From assembly GCA_024734495.1 (NCBI GenBank), contig JALMQS010000070.1, positions 16,368,306 through 16,432,305 of the forward strand: 64,000 bases of DNA, written 5' to 3'. Below, piece by piece: positions 32,736 through 42,885 of this stretch (position 1 is the stretch's first letter; every line of letters starts with the position of its first letter). Origin of the DNA: Forficula auricularia (taxonomy: Eukaryota > Arthropoda > Insecta > Dermaptera > Forficulidae). A model generated the notes under the pieces. The model was not told where the DNA came from. It did no database searches and worked only from the letters and a program-made list of their open reading frames with translations. The translations under genes were made by a program, and so were the position numbers.

Positions 32736-32993
32736 CAAGGACGGATCCAGGAATTTTTTATGGGGGGGGGAGAATGTATATAAGGTGCCCGATGTATTTA
32801 TGATCTACTTTTTATCTCGGAAGTGTGTCGCGATCGAATTGTCCAAGCGGGGGGGGGGGGGGGGGGGTGTCAGAGCCCCACACACACACACACACACATA
32901 ATAGAACTTTATTTTCAATTTTAATATTTTTGGCCAGGCACGGGCGCTGCATGGGGCGGTCGCCCCCTCCCCCCCCCCCTGGATCCGCCCTTG
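32736..32993. mobile_element. hAT MITE with perfect 8-bp duplication
   Basis: Left end CAAGGACGGATCCAGG and right end CCTGGATCCGCCCTTG are inverted. ACTCTATT flanks both sides exactly (32728-32735, 32994-33001). The interior has two G or C tracts and a (CA)n microsatellite at 32879-32898. The short frames through it are composition artefacts. Confidence 0.88.
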
Positions 32994-33001
32994 ACTCTAT
33001 T

Positions 33002-33611
33002 CTATAGATTAAAAATAGATATATAGATATAATAACAACAACAGTAACCTGTTACAAGTGAATGAAATACAAGTTAATAAAGAAATGAAAATTTGAAAAA
33101 TTATTAAATTTTCATTACTTTATTAAAATGGTTCACCAAGAACCTACACCATTCTCTCTTAGCAATATACAAGTTACTATAATTATAGTTACTATGTAAA
33201 TTTTTAGAGCAGCGGTAGCTCGGGACAATTTTTGATAAATATTTTTAAAAAATAAGTAAGTAAAAATTAAAAAATTATTTAGGTAATAAGGAATGTTTTT
33301 CTGAAATACTTACATGAAAGTAAATATATTAAAACTTTTTTAATTTTTCTAGTTTTCATTGTTTTATAAGGAAATTTTAAAAATTATTTAATAGATAGTA
33401 AATAATTTTTAAAGAGTTAGGTGTTGGTTCTAGGTGAAACATTTTAATATAATAATATTCGCATCTTACTCAAGTTTTATTATTATAATAGATAGTCAGC
33501 CAAGACATCTCAGAAAAGCGAATGTCTAGTTTCTCATTAAACATTTCAGACTTTTCAAATTTACATTTTAAATATTAAACATTTTTTCTAGACTTAAAAA
33601 TTATTGTATTT
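33002..33611. other. Unassigned AT-rich stretch
   Basis: No gene seen. Confidence 0.5.
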
Positions 33612-34756
33612 TTGGGTACCAGTGGCGTGTGGTCCATGGGTGCTGTGGACGCAGCGCATCTCTAAAATTGCAAAAACTTAGAGTATTTTCATAAATATCG
33701 ACTTCAAAATTTCAGGAGGATCTTTAAATTTTCAAATGATTATCCATTATCTAAAATATTTCTATAAAAAAAAACATTTTTTGTTTTGAGAATATTGGTT
33801 CTCGAAATGAATTAAAATTGTTGCATAGTTTCAAGGGGCAAATAAAATTAATGATTTTACGAAAAGGCTACGGATAGAAAGAAGCTTTGAAGCCCGTGCC
33901 TGCTATATCTTCCATTTCAAGCATGTCAAAAACAAGTTCAGACAAGTTTTAGTCGAATAAATATTGTTCTCGCTGAGGAACTATTAAAATAGAATTAATA
34001 CAAAAAAGAAAGAAATAAAGATGATTTGGGAGTTTTTGGACTAATCCATTTCTAAGATCTCTCAATATATAAGATCGGAAATAACTAAGAGTGCTATTGG
34101 CAGGGTACGGAGTGCATGGTGGGGACAACTGAATCGATCGCAGCGATCGTTGTGGTCAAATTTTCGTTAAATCATGCTCACGTTCAGGATAAACAAATAA
34201 AAAGTAATATTAAAAATGCTGCATAATAAGCTGTGTAGCTAATTGTAAAAATACAGGCAGAAATAGTAACTGGAAATTTTATACATTCATTTGCTAGTTG
34301 GAAATTCGAATAACGGAAAAATGGATAAATGCAGTTAAGAGAAAATAAGCTGACGTGTTCTGATGTGGCCATCCACTTGACTTTACCATACAACCTGGCC
34401 CCTCACTTATATTTAATATTTAATAAAATTATTTATAATCATGTATTTTGAGACTCCTGGGACCCACTGATTATGTATACAAAATTTGGTTGAGTTTGGT
34501 AAATGGCAAAGATTTTCATTTTTCGACCCCCCCCCCCATTTCGGGCTGTTAGTTTTTGCATTTTTAGACTTCTAGGGTCCCATTGATTATGTATACAAAA
34601 TTTGGTTTAGTTTGGTAAATGGCCAAGATTTTCATTTTTTGACCCTCCGCCCCCCACCATTTTGGGCGGTTAGATTTTGCATTTTTAGACTTCTGGGGGT
34701 CCACTGATTATGTATACAAAATTTGGTTCAGTTTACTCAAACGACCTAGATTTTTT

Positions 34757-34903
34757 TTTTGTTTAGGTTTAAAATAAGAGGCGTGCAGCTTCAATTTTTT
34801 CTTTTTATTTATTTCTCAATTCCCACTAACGTTTCGGCCATTGGTTATGGCCATCTTCAGAGCGGGAATTAGTCAATATTTATATAAAGACGTAAATTTT
34901 TAA
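34757..34903 (-). mobile_element. Solo hammerhead-bearing unit inserted in Rep-A
   Basis: About 145 bp with no match in the other Rep-A copies. On the minus strand it reads from TACGTCTTTATATAAATATT through the ribozyme to GAAGCTGCACGCCTC, next to an A run. This resembles a compact non-autonomous Penelope-related or retrozyme-like unit. Exact ends are blurred by A/T runs. Confidence 0.6.
34817..34871 (-). ncRNA. Intact-looking hammerhead ribozyme, type I topology
   Basis: On the minus strand: stem I strand AATTCCCGCT, CUGAAGA (34860-34854), stem II GGCCAU/AUGGCC (6 bp, perfect), GAAA (34835-34832), CGUU, then AGTGGGAATT, which closes a 10-bp stem I with one G-U pair. The minimal stem III (ACGU self-complementary) is the form reported for Penelope-type hammerheads and may need dimerisation. 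Predicted cleavage follows CGUU. Confidence 0.78.
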
Positions 34904-36581
34904 TTTTTAGCCCCCCTCGACCCCCCTTAATTTTAGTTCGATATGCACCAAAATCTAATCAGCTCTTAATCTCAATGGACCAAAACTACGTGTGAAATTT
35001 GGTTTCGATATTCACACTAGTTTTTGAGCTAGCTCGTCCACAAATTTGTTAACGCACAGACTAACTAACAGACATTTCACAAAACAATTATTATCTCAAA
35101 AAATATAATTTTTTCGATGTTTACTTATCAGAGCTTTTTTGTAGACCTAAATGCCATGGTTTCGCTCAATTTTTTTAATCGAAATAGTTTCAGCCGTTTT
35201 TTAGATATTTTGAAAAAAAGAAGGAAAAAAAACACTTTTTTCATGCACGATTACAATAATTGACCATACCCTGTATGGTAAAGTAAAAAGTAAGCAGCGC
35301 ATAACCTAACTTAGTAACATATTTACTCCGACTGATGTGTATGGTTGGAAATAATTTTCGAGTAATGTAATGATTATTAATTTGAATTATTGTATTTTGT
35401 AAGTGTCGATTTTTAATAAACAAAAAATTTTTTTTTAGTGTTGACGCATATAGTATCATAGAGAGCTAAAGTAACAGACGTTTGTCTAATTACTTTAGAT
35501 TTTATTAGATAACTCTTGCCATATTGTCTAAATTCATTGTCATCTCTGACATGACCAGCCATGACTAATGATTTGCCTTTTATTCATTGTTTGAGGTTGA
35601 AATAATATCTTGTGAGATACTGCCTCAAACCCTGTTTGAATAATGACATTAATCGTTGCCGGAAAATTATTAAAATTTGAATAAATTTTAAAACCCAAGG
35701 CTAATAAAAGAACAATTTATAAATTGAAAATAAATTATTATTATAAAAATTCAGTTGACTATGCTGAATTTTTTTTTTTATTTTTAATTATTAGAGCCAT
35801 CATTTGCATTGGTATCGCCGGATAACCTTAATACAATAATAAACTTTACTACTTATTAACACTTTTCATACTTAGGTATTTTGTATGTTTCAATATCTTT
35901 TATTCACTACCGATATTGCACTTTTCCTTTGAGGTTCTTAAAAAATTTTTACATTATTTATTAATGCAAAATAAATTAATTTTATAAACATTTAGCACCT
36001 TTTTCACGGCTCTAGAGCATGATTTAATGCAGCCGTCAGATGTCGTTTTCGTCGCGCACCCTGCCAAAAGATAAGTCATAGCTTGCTTATAGAAATAGAA
36101 TTAGGAGAAATTTAAGATTTTTTTAAAGGAGAGGCTGATTCATTGTGAAAGATGGTCGATTTCCATCTCAGGCATTGCTGGGTTTAAGTCACATGATTTA
36201 ATTTCTGACTGCTATCCTCACTCACACAACCGTTTGGGGCGAAGCCCCCAAAATTTATTTTTAAAAAATATAATGTTAAATTTGAAAAATAATGAAACTG
36301 ATCCCGCATTCGATGAAATTTGCAAAAAAAAGCGAAGTTAAAATAAAATTTCAAAAAATGAAGCATACTTTTTTGGACAGCATCCCCTGGATGAAAAGTC
36401 ACCAACCGCCACTGTACATATTTTGTTTAAAATTTTAGATATAATAAACTATTATTTTTTAATTAGTTTATATTTTAATATAACTGATCTAATTAATATT
36501 TTGTTGCCCGTTATTCAAAAATAGAAATTTTCTATTCCTTTTTGTATTAACAGTGATGTAATATTAAAGTGAAGTCAGAGG

Positions 36582-36810
36582 CATGAATTCAATACTAGAT
36601 TCAAGAATAAACTCGCCATCCCGAGGTTTCGTTTACAAAAGGTAAACGCTTCATTCATGGGTCAAGGTGTGCGCTTTTACAACAAAATTCCGGAGGAAAT
36701 TGCTAGTCTAGCTCTAAATAAATTTAAATCCTCCATTAAAGCGCACACTACTAAAAAAGGCATACTATCGGATTGGCGAGTTTTTAGACGACGATCATGC
36801 CCGGATTTGA
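36582..36810 (+). pseudogene. Non-LTR reverse-transcriptase C-terminus, second family, frameshifted
   Basis: Frame 1 gives HEFNTRFKNKLAIPRFRL then QKVNASF and GVRFYNKIPEEI with FKSSIKAH. After the A run at about 36753-36758 a one-base shift restores KKAYYRIGEFLDDDH and a stop at 36808-36810. This order (N-T-R, K-L-x-x-P-R-x-R-L, S-F-x-x-x-G-V-x-F-Y-N-x-I-P, K-A-Y-Y-x-x-x-E-F-L) is the usual tail of Jockey-like reverse transcriptases. It is a different family from the fragments at 9.5 and 30.5 kb. A TTTG/TTTA low-complexity run follows (36838-36930). Confidence 0.75.
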
Positions 36811-36837
36811 TTTCTGACATATTCTCGGCAGGATTAC

Positions 36838-36930
36838 TTTGTATATTTGTTTTATTTATTTGTTTGTTTTGTTTATTTATATATTTTATTCTATTTATTT
36901 GTTTATTTATTGTTTTATTTTTTAAATCAT
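36838..36930 (+). repeat. TTTATTTG-rich low-complexity run
   Basis: Degenerate TTTR repeats that create a spurious hydrophobic frame (FVLFICLF...). Confidence 0.7.
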
Positions 36931-37079
36931 GATTTTCATCAAGCGCTCCTCGTGAAGCCTATGATGAAAAAAACACTAACACTAACACTAAGTTGGGTTG
37001 TTCAATTTCATTTTAGTTATAAATATCAAAAGTTGAGTCGATAAATTAAGATTAACTAATTAGTGTAAAAGCATCGAAA

Positions 37080-37330
37080 ACAAACTAAACAGAAGCCAAT
37101 CACAATCACTCTGACTTGAATTGAAAAGTTTCGGCGACATCGTCAGTCGAGTGGGTCCGTATCCATCCGCCATCGTTTAGTTTCCCTCCGAGTGACGTCT
37201 CTAAGCCCGGCTTCACTTCCGACCGAATCCATTAAAGCTTCTGCTTGTTTCTGTTTATTTTAGAGGCCAAAATATCCATTCTCTCTCAACAATTCGATTG
37301 GCTTATCGACTCATGAAAAGTTAACCCAAA
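37080..37330. other. GC-richer single-copy block, possible regulatory or 5' region
   Basis: Contains TCAGTC (an initiator-like sequence) at 37143-37148 followed by GC-richer, stop-poor sequence. No splice donor or start codon convinces me. A host regulatory element or an untranslated exon is possible. Confidence 0.22.
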
Positions 37331-37468
37331 GTGGGTGATAATCTCTTTAAATCGTAAACAAGATGATTTAAAAATTTAATAATCCAGGAGCTATAACGAG
37401 TAGTATTTTATTGTTTCAAATGACTCCACAAAATATTCGTTTTTATTATTATACACTATATTATTCAC

Positions 37469-38098
37469 CTGTGTTTCCCAGCAAGGGCGCCCACGACCCA
37501 CAGAGGGGCAATTTGATGGTTAAATAGGGCAATTCATAAATGGATATAAATTATGTTTATAGATTTTTAACTTCTAATTAGGACTTTTCCATATCAAATT
37601 CAGGATTTTTAAAATCAAAATCAGATTTTTTTCAAATCAAAACAGAATTTATTAATAAACAGTTTAAAAAATAGAAAAAAGTTATAGTTAAGAAAAAGTT
37701 TTGATTTAATTTAAATCTCAGGAAAAGTTTTCAGGTATAAAGCTAAAATTTGGTGATTTGTAAGGTATTTACGAACCAATGTTCAGCTCATTAACTAAAA
37801 GTTTTCAAAATTATCATTTTGTACTCTCAAGAAACATTTTTAGGTAAAAAGCTATAATTTATTATAATATGTAAAATATGTATGGTTTTATCGAAATTCT
37901 AAATTTGATTTGAAAAAGTATGATTTTGATTTTTAAAATCCTGAATTTGGTTCGAAGCATTCTGAATTTGATTTTTTAAATCCTGAATTTGATATGGAAA
38001 ACTCCGAATTTGAAGTTATAAGCCTATATTATGTTTCAAAGGGTGCATAAGAATTTTAGAAAGGTGGGGCATGGCACAAACAAGGTTGGGAAACACTG
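37469..38098. mobile_element. hAT-like MITE with imperfect 8-bp duplication
   Basis: Left CTGTGTTTCCCAGC and right (reversed) CAGTGTTTCCCAACC. Flanks TTATTCAC and TTCTACAC agree at 6 of 8 positions. Strong internal inversion: AAATTCAGGATTTTTAAAAT against ATTTTTAAAATCCTGAATTT. 630 bp, non-coding. Confidence 0.7.
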
Positions 38099-38106
38099 TT
38101 CTACAC

Positions 38107-39080
38107 ACTTACGGATATTTTGTATTGTGTAATAAACAGTTTAAAATTCATATGTATTAATATTATTTTAATAAATTTAAAATGCTAAATAGAGTATGGA
38201 AAAGTATGAAACCATGAATTAAAAGCTGATAAATTTGCTTATATTTAATTATTATCAGCTAAAACTAATTAAAAACATTGAATCAAATCACACCATTAAA
38301 GTTTACATAGAAAATCATTAGAATGGAAAAAATACTTTTATAAAAAATAATATAATAACCAAATAGCTATCAAAAAGTTCCTATTAGATTTTATTGATTT
38401 AATCTCAAAAATGCTTTCATTTCCTCGGAAATCTAACCCGAATATCGAATCCCTAATGGTTATCCTTTGACGTAACTCTTTTGACATATAAGATCAGATA
38501 TGAAAATTCAGTTCAAGTATAGGTACTTTATTGTAAAATATAGTTAAAATAGCCTTTGTAAATATAATACAAATAGAATTTAATCAGTATCTACGATATA
38601 AAGTTTGTGATTGGTCAAACCATTTTTTAGACTCATAAATGCTAAGATAAAAATTCAGGAAATCACGATATCATTTTTTAAGGAATAAGATATATATTTA
38701 ATACATCTTTTTGTTGACAAGCAATTGAAATAAAGTTAGATAAGTATACAAGAATCAGAAATCCTTAACATTTCCATTCTACCTCTTGGAATGAATTCAC
38801 AAGCACTTGAAAACCACTCCAGAATCCGATGTGCTTTCTGATGCAATAATCTCATTAAAATGTCTAATCTAAGTGAATTCAAAAGAAACTTCTCGATAAC
38901 CTGTTCAAAACTACTCAAATCATCTACTGTCAAAACGAACCTCCCCAACCAAACGAGCAAGCATCAACAACCCCCGTTATTGCATCTCTAAAAATAAGAG
39001 CGTTTTCTGACCGGACTTATATAATATAATTTAAAATTTATTTTAAATATTATTTAATATTATTAAAGTCCATAGCATCC
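38107..39080. other. Unassigned AT-rich stretch
   Basis: A 74-codon minus-strand frame at 38736-38960 has reasonable composition but no motif, acceptor or donor that I trust. Otherwise nothing is seen. Confidence 0.4.
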
Positions 39081-39154
39081 ATATTATTTAATTAATCAAG
39101 TACGTTTGCAGGTATTTGGACAGGAAGGTGTAAATCAAAAAACTGGCATTGATT

Positions 39155-39205
39155 TATACGACGTTTTGCCAACTTTATTTTGGTTTCATCAGGCCTCTTA
39201 TTATA
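39155..39205 (-). ncRNA. Hammerhead-like core, damaged at GAAA
   Basis: Minus strand: CUGAUGA (39192-39186), CCAA/UUGG stem II, then AAAACGUC. The G of GAAA has become A while the ACGUC box is kept. Confidence 0.55.
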
Positions 39206-39214
39206 TTAATCATA

Positions 39215-39275
39215 TTCATTGATACGCCTGATGAAGCCAAAATAAAGTTGGCGAAAAGTCTCAAAAATTAATGAC
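39215..39275 (+). ncRNA. Hammerhead-like core, damaged at CGUH
   Basis: Plus strand: CUGAUGA (39228-39234), stem II GCCAA/UUGGC (5 bp, perfect), GAAA (39253-39256), then AGUC in place of CGUC. Confidence 0.55.
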
Positions 39276-39420
39276 AATTTTTTGATTTACACCTTCCTGT
39301 CCAAATACCTGCAAACGTACTTGATTAATTATTTAATATAATTCTATTTCACTAGTTTCATATTTATAAATAAATGCCTATATTATTTTTTGAAAATGTG
39401 ATATAAATTTATTCAAAATA

Positions 39421-40243
39421 AACTGATGTGGCCATCCACATGAGTTTACCATACACCTGGGTCCTCTCTAATGTTATATTAAATATTGAATTAAAACAAT
39501 GTTTAACTCCCCCCCCCCTCTTAATTTTGGGTCCATTATCAATTAATAAAATCTACTTTTAATTATGAGATTATTTTATTAGAAATATAGGCTTTCTTCT
39601 ATTTTTGTTTGAAAATATTTTTAACCCCCCCCCCCCACCACACTTTTTTTGGCCACTATCAATTTCTATAGTGAGTCATTTTTATGGGGCTATGTAGGGT
39701 GCATATGCAAAATTTCGTACAAATCGATTAAAGGGTCTACAACTTAGATTGATAGTTTTATTTTTTTGAACACCCCCAATTTTGGCCCCCGAAGAAAATA
39801 ATAACTCTCTTTTTTATTATAAGTTCAGTTTATAGTATATTTCATTTTCTTGTTTTTTTTTAGTTTGAAAATCTAATAAGTTTAATTTTTACCCCCCCCC
39901 CCCCTTTAATTTTGGGTTCGATTTCAACCAAAATCTAATCGGATCATAAACTCAATGCACCAAAACTACATGAGAAATTTTGTTTTGATATTCAGACTAG
40001 TTTTTGAGCTAGTGCGTGGACAAAAAATTTGATAACCTACTAACAGACATTTTGACAAAATAATTAATATATAAAGAAATATAATTTTTTCGATGTTCAC
40101 TTATTATAACTTTTTTGTAGACCAAAATGGCATGGTTTCGTCCAAATTTTTTAATCAAAAATATTTTGAGCCATTTTAGAGATATTTCGAGAAAAACAAA
40201 CTTTTTTCATGCTCGATTACAATACTTGACCATACGCTGTTTG
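39421..40243 (-). repeat. Dispersed repeat Rep-A, copy 4
   Basis: CTGATGTGGCCATCCACATG at the left, ACTTGACCATACGCTGTTTG at the right, with the CAACCAAAATCTAATCGGAT and TTTTTGAGCTAGTGCGTGGA blocks between. More diverged than copies 1-3 and lacking a minisatellite. C tracts near 39509, 39625 and 39892. Confidence 0.75.
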
Positions 40244-41056
40244 GTAAAGTTCAAATTTCATGTGGTTTCATATAATTGTCTCGTTTCTCATCATAAAGAA
40301 GTTTTCACTTCAAAAAAAAAGCTCAAAATTGGATAACATTATATGACATGGACAAAAAAAAACAAGTTAAACAGAGCCTTGTCATTTAGGTATGTAATTC
40401 ACAATAAATCATTTGGTAATCAAGAAAAATATTGTTAGTTTCATTTGAATTATGATTTTATTATACTAAACGGTTTCATAAGTAACTTTGTGTTAATCTC
40501 TTAATTGCTTTAATTGGTCTTTTATCCAAAGTAATTTTTTTAATCTGCTATTTGGTGTGCATTAATCGAGCACAATTATGATAATCCAGTTGAATAATCC
40601 CGTCGTATATTACCCGATTATTTCGCAATCGTCTATATTAAAGTGAATAAAATGATAAAAGCCACATGACCATAATGTACATTTTCAATTTGTCGTTAAT
40701 AGGTCGAGTCTGATTAAAAGCCGGGCGATGCTGCAAAGTGCAACCGGCAGGAAGAGCAAAGAGCAAAGAGCTTCGACCACAGAGGCAGGATGGTTAAAAA
40801 GCCACTGGGAGTGCACACCCAAGTTCAAAGACCAAAATCAACCTCGCCCTTGCAGACAAGTTCTTGTCCGCCAGTTCAGATTACTTTACTCTCTTTAACC
40901 GGATTAGACCTTGTTGCTTGTCCACATCTTATTTCACTTTAAATTTATAGCTCAATCAAAAAGATAAAAAAGATTGGACTTCAATACACCACGTGACTTT
41001 ATAATTCACCTGCTCTCTCAATTATATTTATTTAATTTTATTTATTCAGTATAACA
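40244..41056. other. Unassigned stretch with a GC-richer single-copy island
   Basis: The island is about 40705-40930 (GCCGGGCGATGCTGCAAAGT, AGAGCAAAGAGCAAAGAGC). There is no open frame with protein-like composition and no repeat partner. It could be a conserved regulatory block. Confidence 0.35.
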
Positions 41057-41060
41057 TTAA

Positions 41061-41519
41061 CCTTCCGATAGGCACGCCCCCTAGACTACCAAAGACGGTC
41101 GCGCGTATCTCGCAGAAATGACATCCTATCAACAAGCAATTTTACCTTTTTAAACATCAAAGTATTGTTAGAAAAAGTAATGTTTGATTATAGTTCATGG
41201 CTATTCAAAACATCAAAATCGGTTCACAATTTGCGGAGATATGAGGTAACATAGACACAAAAAAAAAAAAATCCGTCGAATAGAGAAGCTCTTCCTTTTT
41301 TGAAGTCGGTTAAAAACATGTGTTTCTTGTTCTTATGGTTACGGTAGAAACCCGTGGCTAGGACTGGGGTATGTATGGTGGGCTCGAGAAAAGAGGGTAG
41401 AAAAGATGGGGGCTTCCAAGAACAACCAAGAACATCTTCTTCCAAGAACAACTAAGTTTCAAGATAAGGAAACAAAAACTTTAGTTGGTATTTGATAGAT
41501 ACGCGCGCCTATCAGAAGG
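41061..41519. mobile_element. piggyBac-like MITE
   Basis: TTAA on both sides (41057-41060, 41520-41523). Inverted ends CCTTCCGATAGGCACGC and CCTTCTGATAGGCGCGC differ at two positions. TTAA plus a CCY start is the piggyBac signature. The 459-bp interior includes a GTCGGTTAA-family terminus and no transposase. Confidence 0.85.
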
Positions 41520-41523
41520 TTAA

Positions 41524-42885
41524 TATAACGAACATAAATATAACGATTTCGTCCAATTAACAAATTCTTCGAAATCCCCTAAAACTGCCCTTAAGAGTTA
41601 ATGCAAAAGATACCTTTACATTAGGAATAACTTTTGCTAAAAACCTCTTTATAATTAATTATAACGAATTTTCAATCATTACGGAACATAAATAGAAAAT
41701 ATAATTTACCTGTGTATATCGATTTTTGTCAACCTACTACATATATAACCTTTTTTACAGAATGTATGCTACCTATCCATCTAACAAGAATAAATGTCTC
41801 GACATGACCACATGTTGATTTTTTAATACATTTTGATTATTTTGTGAGAGTCTTTAATATTGTGAGAGAAAACTATATAAACTGTTTTTAAATAAAAATT
41901 ACAGTGTTTTCATTACAATGTGTTATACTTTACTAGTGGAAATCGTTATAATAGTGAGTAAGTAGAAGAGTTCGTAACGTTGAGGTTAATAAACAATTAC
42001 ATACCTTGTTAAAACGAATCTTAGAGCAACCTAGCCTCTATAATAACAAACCTCATTGTAACAAATTACATTGTAATAATGAATATTTTCTACTCCCCTT
42101 CAGCTTTGTTATATCGATGTTTCACTGTATTACATAATAGATAGAAATATGTAATTGTAATAATTCTTCAGGGAAAATTATGTTTTACATACTTTTATTT
42201 AAGCGGTTCGTTTGTCTCTTATCTGGTAAGCAAACTTGAAATCGAATTTTAACTTTGTTCTGACGTGCCGATTTCCTAATCACACTTAAATAAGCATTCC
42301 CCAATCACAATATCACTGTTTTCATTGGTTTTAAGAATTAAAAAAAATGATTTAAAAATTTGGAAAATTATAATGTGTGCAAACATGAGCAGTAGTTGGG
42401 GCCCCCCGTTGTGGGCAAGGAAGGAAGTTCCCCCTTTGAAATTGTAGTTACATTACAAGTTGACTCTGGAAGAGATTCTCCTGGTTCAATGGAGATTTTA
42501 GCAACTGAAGAAGGGGTTAGTTTTCAAATATTTAGAGACCTATCATAAAAATCTATGATTTGTTATTAAAGAAATATATTAATAAGTGAGCTCTTTTAAA
42601 GACGTGTCGATCTTTGGCCGCCTGAGCAAGAATGCGATGTTGCACCCTTGAAAATTTTCACCTCAAATAACACAATCAAAATTGTTACATACAGTATATC
42701 ATATAAATTAATCTTTTTAAATTCATTTTAAATAAACATGTCTTAACGCTTTTAATTATCTGATAAAATAATCATTTAACTTATCTGCCCTGATCTCTGA
42801 AGTTTCCTGTGGACGCCAGGCTCATTGCTGTTGATGGTATAATCGTATATTTAAAATATTTCATTTATTTATTTCTTATTTTATA
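41524..42885. other. Unassigned AT-rich stretch
   Basis: A GC-richer patch near 42390-42440 (GTTGGGGCCCCCCGTTGTGG) has no interpretation. No gene seen. Confidence 0.45.

Larger units (their letters stand above)
34343..35278 (-). repeat. Dispersed repeat Rep-A, copy 3 (interrupted)
   Basis: Minus-strand copy from TGACGTGTTCTGATGTGGCC to TTGACCATACCCTGTATG. The other copies run through CTCAAACGACCTAGATTTTT into the GGGG-rich block; here a roughly 145-bp unit with a hammerhead core is inserted at that point. Confidence 0.8.
34099..36065. mobile_element. GGCAGGGT-ended element nested in the hAT copy
   Basis: It begins GGCAGGGTACGGAGTGC and ends GCGCACCCTGCC, an 11-bp inverted repeat with one difference. 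Sister hAT copies have only GAGTGCATAGACAAGTCATA here, so this is an insertion. I see no clear target duplication and cannot assign the superfamily. It contains Rep-A copy 3. Confidence 0.6.
33620..36414 (-). mobile_element. hAT-family (CAGTGGCG) element, outer shell of a four-level nest
   Basis: Left part 33620-34098 and right part 36066-36414 line up with the continuous copies at 8420-10138 and 52317-53324. The ends are CAGTGGCGTGTGG and CCGCCACTG. The flanking octamers (TTGGGTAC, TACATATT) do not match, so the two ends may derive from a rearranged or chimeric copy. About 1.97 kb of nested material separates the halves. Confidence 0.75.
39081..39340. mobile_element. Penelope-related palindrome with two hammerhead-like cores
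   Basis: Arms (about 39081-39200 and 39220-39340) are near-perfect inverses, including AATTAATCAAGTACGTTTGC and GGTGTAAATCAAAAA. Each contains CUGAUGA and a CCAA/TTGG-based stem II on opposite strands. The cores differ in which box is damaged (see the two entries). Confidence 0.75.

Noticed and set aside
32704..33007. Overlapping frames with poly-Gly and poly-Pro
   Set aside because: They read G/C tracts and a (CA)n tract within a hAT MITE.
36657..36932. 91-codon frame as a membrane protein
   Set aside because: The hydrophobic second half reads a TTTG/TTTA low-complexity run after a frameshifted reverse-transcriptase tail.
37143..37148. Initiator-like TCAGTC as a promoter
   Set aside because: No TATA box or downstream promoter element at the expected distance; a hexamer alone is not evidence.
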